The notes under the pieces were generated by a model. It ran no database searches, was not told where the DNA came from, and saw only the letters and a list, made by a program, of their open reading frames with translations. Position numbers and translations under genes: made by a program. From positions 1-12,253 of the forward strand of contig CAIJOU010000834.1 of assembly GCA_903822375.1 (NCBI GenBank): a stretch of DNA of 12,253 bases, written 5' to 3'. Below, piece by piece: positions 8,419 through 12,253 of the stretch. Source of the stretch: Candidatus Hydrogenedentota bacterium (GTDB lineage Bacteria; Hydrogenedentota; Hydrogenedentia; Hydrogenedentales; CAITNO01). Positions within the stretch are counted from its first letter, which is position 1, and each line of letters starts with the position of its first letter.

Positions 8419-9054
8419 ATGCTGAAAGGTTTGTTGGGGCGAAAGCTGGGCATGACCCGCATATTCACCGAGGAAGGTCTCTGGATTGACGTGACCCTCC
8501 TCGAGGCGGGGCCGTGCACAGTGGTCCAGCGCAAGACCAAGGACCACGATGGGTACGAGGCGGTGCAGGTGGGCTTTGACGACGTGAAAGAGAAGCGTTG
8601 CACCAAGCCGCTGCTCAATCACTTCAAGGCCAAAGGGTTGCCGCCCAAGCGGCTGCTCCGCGAGTTCCGCGTCGAGGCGGCGAGCGAGTTGAAGGCGGGC
8701 GACGAGGTTCGCACCGACATCTTCAAGGCCGGCGACCACGTGGACATCTGCGGCACCTCGAAGGGCAAAGGCTTCCAGGGCGTCATGAAGCGCCACGGAT
8801 TCAAGGGCGGCCCGGGCGGCCACGGCTCGATGTTCCACCGGGCTCCCGGTTCCATCGGCGCCAGTGCCGACCCGTCCGAAGTGGTCAAGGGCAAGAAGAT
8901 GCCCGGGCACATGGGTGATGTAAAGATTACCGTGCAGAACCTCCAGGTCGTGGATGTCGTTCCGGAGAAGAACCTGCTCGTGGTTCGCGGAGCGGTTCCC
9001 GGAGCGCGCGGCGGCTTCGTGGTGGTCAAGCACAGCGTGAAAGGGTCCAAGTAA
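8419..9054 (+). CDS. rplC: 50S ribosomal protein L3
   Basis: L3 binds near the 3' end of 23S rRNA, and its long loop reaches toward the peptidyl-transferase centre. At 211 aa it is close to E. coli L3 (209). The N-terminus LLGRKLGMTRIF and the extended loop at residues 112-166 (GTSKGKGFQGV, then GGPGGHGSMFHRAPGSIG, then KGKKMPGHMG) are diagnostic. Residue 148, in the GSIGA context, is Ala where E. coli has the glutamine methylated by PrmB, so that modification is not expected here. AAGGA at 8405-8409 sets ATG 8419. The stop codon overlaps the rplD start by one base (TAATG), implying coupled translation. Confidence 0.98.
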   Translation: MLKGLLGRKLGMTRIFTEEGLWIDVTLLEAGPCTVVQRKTKDHDGYEAVQVGFDDVKEKRCTKPLLNHFKAKGLPPKRLLREFRVEAASELKAGDEVRTDIFKAGDHVDICGTSKGKGFQGVMKRHGFKGGPGGHGSMFHRAPGSIGASADPSEVVKGKKMPGHMGDVKITVQNLQVVDVVPEKNLLVVRGAVPGARGGFVVVKHSVKGSK

Positions 9055-9680
9055 TGGCATCCCTGAAAGTGGTAAATATGGAGGGCGCCGACTTGGGTGC
9101 CGTGGACGCCACCGAATCGGTCTTTGCCGCGCCGCTCAACGAGGCGATGGTGCATGACGTGGTGGTGGGCCTGCTGGCGAACAAGCGCCAGGGCACGCAC
9201 AAGACGAAGACCCGCGCCGAAGTTTCCGGCGGCGGCATCAAGCCCTTCCGCCAGAAGGGCACGGGGCGCGCGCGCCAGGGCAGCAGCCGCGAGCCGCACA
9301 TGCGCGGCGGCGGCACGATCTTCGGACCGGTCCCGCGCGACTACCGGCAGAACCTGCCGGTGCGGATGAAGCGCCAGGCCCTGTGCTGCGTGCTCAGCGA
9401 CCGGGTGCGCAACGAGCGCCTCAGCGTCCTGCGCGGCTTGGCCTTCGAGGCGCCCAAGACGAAGCCTTTCGCCCAGATGGTCGGGAAGGTCGCCCCCGAG
9501 GGGCGCAAGACCCTGATTGTCACCGCGGGCATGGATGAAAACATACTTTTGTCGGCCCGGAACCTTCCGCGCGTGACGGTTCGAACGGCGGCCGATGTGA
9601 ACGTGCTGGACGTGCTTCGCGCTGTGCGGATTGTTGTGCAGGAAGAAGCGGTGGCGCAGCTTGAGGAGCGACTTTCATGA
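9054..9680 (+). CDS. rplD: 50S ribosomal protein L4
   Basis: L4 binds 23S rRNA, and its extended loop lines the narrow part of the peptide exit tunnel. In E. coli it also represses its own S10 operon. The protein has 208 aa (E. coli 201). The loop signature runs from NKRQGTHKTKTRAEVSGGG (43-61) through KPFRQKGTGRARQGS (63-77) and MRGGGTIFGP (83-92). ATG 9054 shares its first base with the rplC stop, and its own TGA overlaps the rplW ATG (ATGA), so L3, L4 and L23 are probably made by coupled translation. A regulatory role here is knowledge from E. coli, not seen directly. Confidence 0.98.
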   Translation: MASLKVVNMEGADLGAVDATESVFAAPLNEAMVHDVVVGLLANKRQGTHKTKTRAEVSGGGIKPFRQKGTGRARQGSSREPHMRGGGTIFGPVPRDYRQNLPVRMKRQALCCVLSDRVRNERLSVLRGLAFEAPKTKPFAQMVGKVAPEGRKTLIVTAGMDENILLSARNLPRVTVRTAADVNVLDVLRAVRIVVQEEAVAQLEERLS

Positions 9681-9976
9681 GAGTAGACCCGCACAAGATT
9701 ATTGAGCGGCCGATCATCACGGAAGAGGCGCAGATACAGGTGGCCAAGGCCAACCAGTACACGTTTCGCGTGAACCCCAAGGCCACGAAGGGCCAGATTC
9801 GGGACGCTATCGAGCAGATCTTCCAGGCCAGTGGAATCAAGGTGGTGTCGGTGAACACGATGAACTACCAGGGCAAGATTCGCAACCGCATGGCCTCGCG
9901 CCGGGCGGGACGGCGCGCGAGCTGGAAGAAGGCCATTGTGACGCTGCGCGCGGGCGACAAGATCGAACTTATCTGA
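9677..9976 (+). CDS. rplW: 50S ribosomal protein L23
   Basis: L23 sits at the tunnel exit and docks trigger factor and the signal recognition particle. It has 99 aa, the usual size. Diagnostic parts are IIERPIITEEA (8-18), QYTFRVNPKATKGQI with the conserved rRNA-binding core, VNTMNYQGK, and the C-terminal VTLRAGDKIELI. It starts four bases inside rplD. Its TGA (9974-9976) overlaps the first base of the AGGAGG used by rplB. No irregularity seen. Confidence 0.97.
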   Translation: MRVDPHKIIERPIITEEAQIQVAKANQYTFRVNPKATKGQIRDAIEQIFQASGIKVVSVNTMNYQGKIRNRMASRRAGRRASWKKAIVTLRAGDKIELI

Positions 9977-9988
9977 GGAGGCCGGACA

Positions 9989-10816
9989 ATGCCCCTAAAA
10001 CGATTCAAGCCGTACACACCGTCTCGCCGCGAGATGAGCGTGTCGGATTTTGCGGAAATCACGAAGACGACCCCGGAGAAGAGCCTGGTTGTCATCAAGC
10101 GGCGGAGTAACGGCCGCAACAACCTGGGCCGGATCACGATGCGCCGCCGCGGCGGCGGCACCCGCAAGAAGTACCGTATCGTAGACTTCCGCAGGGACAA
10201 GGACAACATTCCGGGTTCCGTGGCGGCGGTTGAGTACGACCCGAACCGCAGCGCGCGCATCGCGCTCGTGTTCTACGCCGACGGCGAGAAGCGCTACATT
10301 GTCGCGCCGAACGGCCTCAAGGTCGGGCAGACCGTGATGAGCGGCGCGCAGCCGGAGTACGAAGTCGGCAACAGCATGCCGCTGGCGAACATCCCGCTGG
10401 GCGCGAATGTGCACAACGTCGAGCTGACGCCGGGCGGCGGCGGCAAGATTGCCCGGTCCGCGGGCAACGGCTGCCAGCTGCTTGCGAAAGAAGGCCGCTA
10501 TGTCGTGCTGCGTCTGCCCTCGGGCGAGATGCGGCGCGTGTTGAGCGAATGCCGTGCGACCATCGGGGTCGTGGGCAACGAAGAGCACCAGAACATAAAC
10601 ATTGGCAAGGCCGGGCGCACACGCTGGATGGGCCGTCGGCCCAAGGTGCGCGGCGTCGTGATGAACCCTGTGGACCATCCGCACGGCGGCGGCGAAGGCC
10701 GCACCTCGGGCGGACGCCACCCGGTAACCCCCTGGGGCAAGCCGACCAAGGGTTACAAGACGCGCAAGAAGAACAGCCGGACAAACCAGTACATTATTCG
10801 TAGGCGGAACGCCTGA
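9989..10816 (+). CDS. rplB: 50S ribosomal protein L2
   Basis: L2 is a core 23S rRNA-binding protein needed for subunit association and peptidyl-transferase activity. The 275-aa length is close to the E. coli protein (about 273). It begins with the usual KRFKPYTPSRR. It contains the basic segment GRNNLGRITMRRRGGGTRKKYR (42-63), GNSMPLANIPLG (127-138), and the conserved VDHPHGGGEG (228-237) containing the histidines linked to function in E. coli. It ends YIIRRRNA. A perfect AGGAGG (9976-9981) lies seven bases before ATG 9989, which predicts strong translation. Confidence 0.98.
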   Translation: MPLKRFKPYTPSRREMSVSDFAEITKTTPEKSLVVIKRRSNGRNNLGRITMRRRGGGTRKKYRIVDFRRDKDNIPGSVAAVEYDPNRSARIALVFYADGEKRYIVAPNGLKVGQTVMSGAQPEYEVGNSMPLANIPLGANVHNVELTPGGGGKIARSAGNGCQLLAKEGRYVVLRLPSGEMRRVLSECRATIGVVGNEEHQNINIGKAGRTRWMGRRPKVRGVVMNPVDHPHGGGEGRTSGGRHPVTPWGKPTKGYKTRKKNSRTNQYIIRRRNA

Positions 10817-10817
10817 G

Positions 10818-10834
10818 TCCGCGCGCCGCGCGGA
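10818..10834 (+). promoter_or_regulatory. Near-perfect GC palindrome between rplB and rpsS
   Basis: TCCGCGC (10818-10824) pairs fully with GCGCGGA (10828-10834) around a 3-nt GCC loop. It begins two bases after the rplB stop and ends four bases before the AAGGAG of rpsS (10839-10844). No T-run follows, so it is not a classical terminator. It may tune translation of rpsS or protect the rplB 3' end; function is inferred. Confidence 0.45.
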
Positions 10835-10852
10835 AGACAAGGAGAGTAAGAA

Positions 10853-11116
10853 GTGGCCCGCTCGCTTAAGAAAGGCTATTTCATCGAGGGTTCGCTGCTG
10901 GAGAAAGTTCTCCGACAGCAGAGCACGGGTGACCGCCGCGTTATCAAGACGTGGTCGCGGCGCTCGACCGTCGTGCCCGACATGGTGGGCCTGACGATCT
11001 CCGTTCACAACGGCAAGACCTTCATTGCTGTGTTTGTGACGGAGAACATGGTCGGGCACAAGCTGGGTGAATTCGCGCCGACGCGGACCTTCAAGGGTCA
11101 CGCGGGCGGAAAGTGA
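10853..11116 (+). CDS. rpsS: 30S ribosomal protein S19
   Basis: S19 lies in the 30S head near the A and P sites and contacts S13. The 87-aa protein shows ARSLKKGYF at the start, the core VIKTWSRRSTVVPDMVG, and the C-terminal signature MVGHKLGEFAPTRTFKGHAG. The start is GTG 10853, eight bases after AAGGAG (10839-10844); it places the conserved N-terminus exactly, and no ATG fits. The rplV gene follows 14 bp after the stop. Confidence 0.97.
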   Translation: MARSLKKGYFIEGSLLEKVLRQQSTGDRRVIKTWSRRSTVVPDMVGLTISVHNGKTFIAVFVTENMVGHKLGEFAPTRTFKGHAGGK

Positions 11117-11117
11117 C

Positions 11118-11122
11118 AGGAG
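11118..11122 (+). promoter_or_regulatory. Ribosome binding site fixing the rplV start
   Basis: AGGAG lies eight bases before ATG 11131. It supports that start over an in-frame GTG at 11113, which would overlap the rpsS stop codon and has no Shine-Dalgarno site of comparable spacing. Confidence 0.7.
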
Positions 11123-11130
11123 TCCAAGGG

Positions 11131-11481
11131 ATGCCTACGGCAATAGCCAAATTGAAAAACATGCAGATCGCGCCGCGCAAGGCGCGCCTGGTTGCGGGTT
11201 TGATCCGCGGCAAGCGGGTCGCCGACGCGCGGGACATCCTGCTCTTCTGCATAAAGGGCTCGGCCGAGCCAATCCGGAAGCTTCTGGATTCGGCCGTCGC
11301 CAATGCGGAGCATGAGGCGCGCGAGAAGCGGCAGCGCATCGACACGGACGACATGGTCGTCAGCTGGATTACGGTGAACGAGGGTCGGACCCTCTACCGC
11401 TTCCAGTCGATGCCCCGCGGCCGCGCCGGCAAGACGCGCCACCGCAGCAGCCACGTTGAACTCGTGATTACGGACAAGTAA
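11131..11481 (+). CDS. rplV: 50S ribosomal protein L22
   Basis: L22 interacts with all six domains of 23S rRNA, and its beta-hairpin lines the exit tunnel, where macrolide-resistance changes are known in other bacteria. With ATG 11131 the protein has 116 aa (E. coli 110). Family features are the N-terminal APRKARLVAGLIRGK, then LLDSAVANAEH, and the tunnel hairpin MPRGRAGKTRHRSSH (94-108). The AGGAG at 11118-11122 and family length favour this start over GTG 11113. The stop overlaps the AAGGAG of rpsC by two bases, giving close operon packing. Confidence 0.96.
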   Translation: MPTAIAKLKNMQIAPRKARLVAGLIRGKRVADARDILLFCIKGSAEPIRKLLDSAVANAEHEAREKRQRIDTDDMVVSWITVNEGRTLYRFQSMPRGRAGKTRHRSSHVELVITDK

Positions 11482-11495
11482 GGAGAAAGAACAGA

Positions 11496-12253
11496 ATGGG
11501 TCAGAAGGTTCATCCCTTTGGCTTCCGGCTGGGCGTTATCCAGAACTGGTCGTCCCGCTGGTATGCAAAGCGCGATTACGTGGAACTGCTGCACAAGGAC
11601 CTCGAAATCCGCCGCTACCTCAAGCGCCGCCTCGACAAGAACGTCGGCGAGGGACGCGCGGACGTTGCGAAGATTGACATCGAGCGCGCCGGCCGCAAGA
11701 CCAAGGTTATTGTGTTCGCCGGGCGTCCCGGTCTGGTGATCGGCCAGAAGGGTGACCGCGTTGAGGAGCTCCGCAAGGAGCTTGAGATGCTGACCGGCCA
11801 GGAAGTGATGCTCGACATCCGCGAGGTCGTGATGCCGGACCTGTGCGCGCAGCTCGTGGCCGAGCGGCTCGCCATGGACCTTGAGAAGCGCGTGTCCTTC
11901 CGGCGCGCCATGAAGAAAGCGATGCAGAACAGCATGCGCCTGGGCGCCAAGGGCATCCGCCTGCGCGTGTCGGGCCGGCTTAACGGCGCCGAAATCGCCC
12001 GCACCGAGCAGTCGCGCGAGGGCAGCGTCCCGCTGCACACGCTGCGCGCCAATGTGGACTACGGCACGGCGACGAGCTATACGACCTACGGCACCATTGG
12101 CGTCAAGTGCTGGATCTATCTTGGCGACATCGTCCCCGGCGAGCGGGTTGCCGGACTTGACGACCCGGCGCGGGCCGGCGAGGGACGCAGGCCGGAGCGC
12201 GACAGCGGACGGCCGCGGGGCGACCGCGGAGGACGCGGCGGCGGGCGCGGCGG
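11496..12253 (+). CDS. rpsC: 30S ribosomal protein S3 with RG-rich tail (cut by window edge)
   Basis: S3 lies at the mRNA entry channel and helps with helicase activity. ATG 11496 follows AAGGAG (11480-11485). The frame is open to the window edge, 252 full codons. It begins GQKVHPFGFRLG, has the KH domain loop GQKG (83-86; GKKG in E. coli), and the C-domain signatures RRAMKKAMQNSMRLGAKGI (136-154), SGRLNGAEIARTE (159-171) and PLHTLRANVDYG. The normal fold ends near residue 215 (YLGDIVPG). Beyond it is a low-complexity tail rich in Arg, Gly and Asp, still open at the edge; E. coli S3 ends within about 20 residues of this point. The next gene is expected to be rplP. Confidence 0.96.
   Translation, partial: MGQKVHPFGFRLGVIQNWSSRWYAKRDYVELLHKDLEIRRYLKRRLDKNVGEGRADVAKIDIERAGRKTKVIVFAGRPGLVIGQKGDRVEELRKELEMLTGQEVMLDIREVVMPDLCAQLVAERLAMDLEKRVSFRRAMKKAMQNSMRLGAKGIRLRVSGRLNGAEIARTEQSREGSVPLHTLRANVDYGTATSYTTYGTIGVKCWIYLGDIVPGERVAGLDDPARAGEGRRPERDSGRPRGDRGGRGGGRG

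Noticed and set aside
9995..12038. Minus-strand frames opposite rplB, rpsS, rplV and rpsC (9995-11101, 11394-12038)
   Set aside because: They span several confirmed ribosomal protein genes and their spacers, with low-complexity Ala/Arg/His translations.

Overview
The window is bacterial chromosomal DNA, high in G+C by eye, with classical Shine-Dalgarno sites and tightly packed ribosomal genes. It has two halves. Positions 1-5969 carry envelope or secreted proteins, and positions 6090-12253 carry a tRNA-translation supercluster. The ribosomal proteins and EF-Tu are clearly bacterial. The large secreted, glycoside-hydrolase-like proteins suggest a polysaccharide-degrading lineage, perhaps near the PVC superphylum or Hydrogenedentota. 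That placement is a guess from gene style, not a measured phylogeny.

Left half. A DUF502-type two-helix membrane protein runs off the left edge on the minus strand (482 to 1). Divergent from it is a 1053-aa exported protein (650-3811, +) with a TIM-barrel-like core and two C-terminal NPCBM-like modules, preceded by a recognisable sigma70-type promoter (578-607). A 711-aa exported protein (3834-5969, -) converges on it with only a 22-bp gap and has its own promoter (5993-6021). Both large proteins look like carbohydrate-active enzymes, but neither has a function I can name. The 483-577 spacer holds nothing else I can support.

Right half. A promoter with TTGACA and an extended -10 (6090-6119) precedes four tRNA genes: Thr(TGT), Tyr(GTA), Gly(TCC) and Thr(GGT). 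These are followed by tuf and then the S10 operon in canonical order: rpsJ, rplC, rplD, rplW, rplB, rpsS, rplV and rpsC, the last cut by the right edge. The tRNA-tuf part has the same tRNA order and anticodons as the thrU-tyrU-glyT-thrT-tufB operon of E. coli. Here it is joined to the S10 operon instead of secE-nusG. The adjacent cistrons rplC/rplD and rplD/rplW overlap by 1 and 4 nt, which implies coupled translation. GC-rich hairpins sit in the tuf-rpsJ, rpsJ-rplC and rplB-rpsS spacers.

No mobile element, CRISPR array, phage gene or defence system is visible. The points most worth following up are the hybrid tRNA-tuf-S10 layout, the convergent pair of uncharacterised exported enzymes, and the spacer hairpins as possible regulators of the ribosomal operon.
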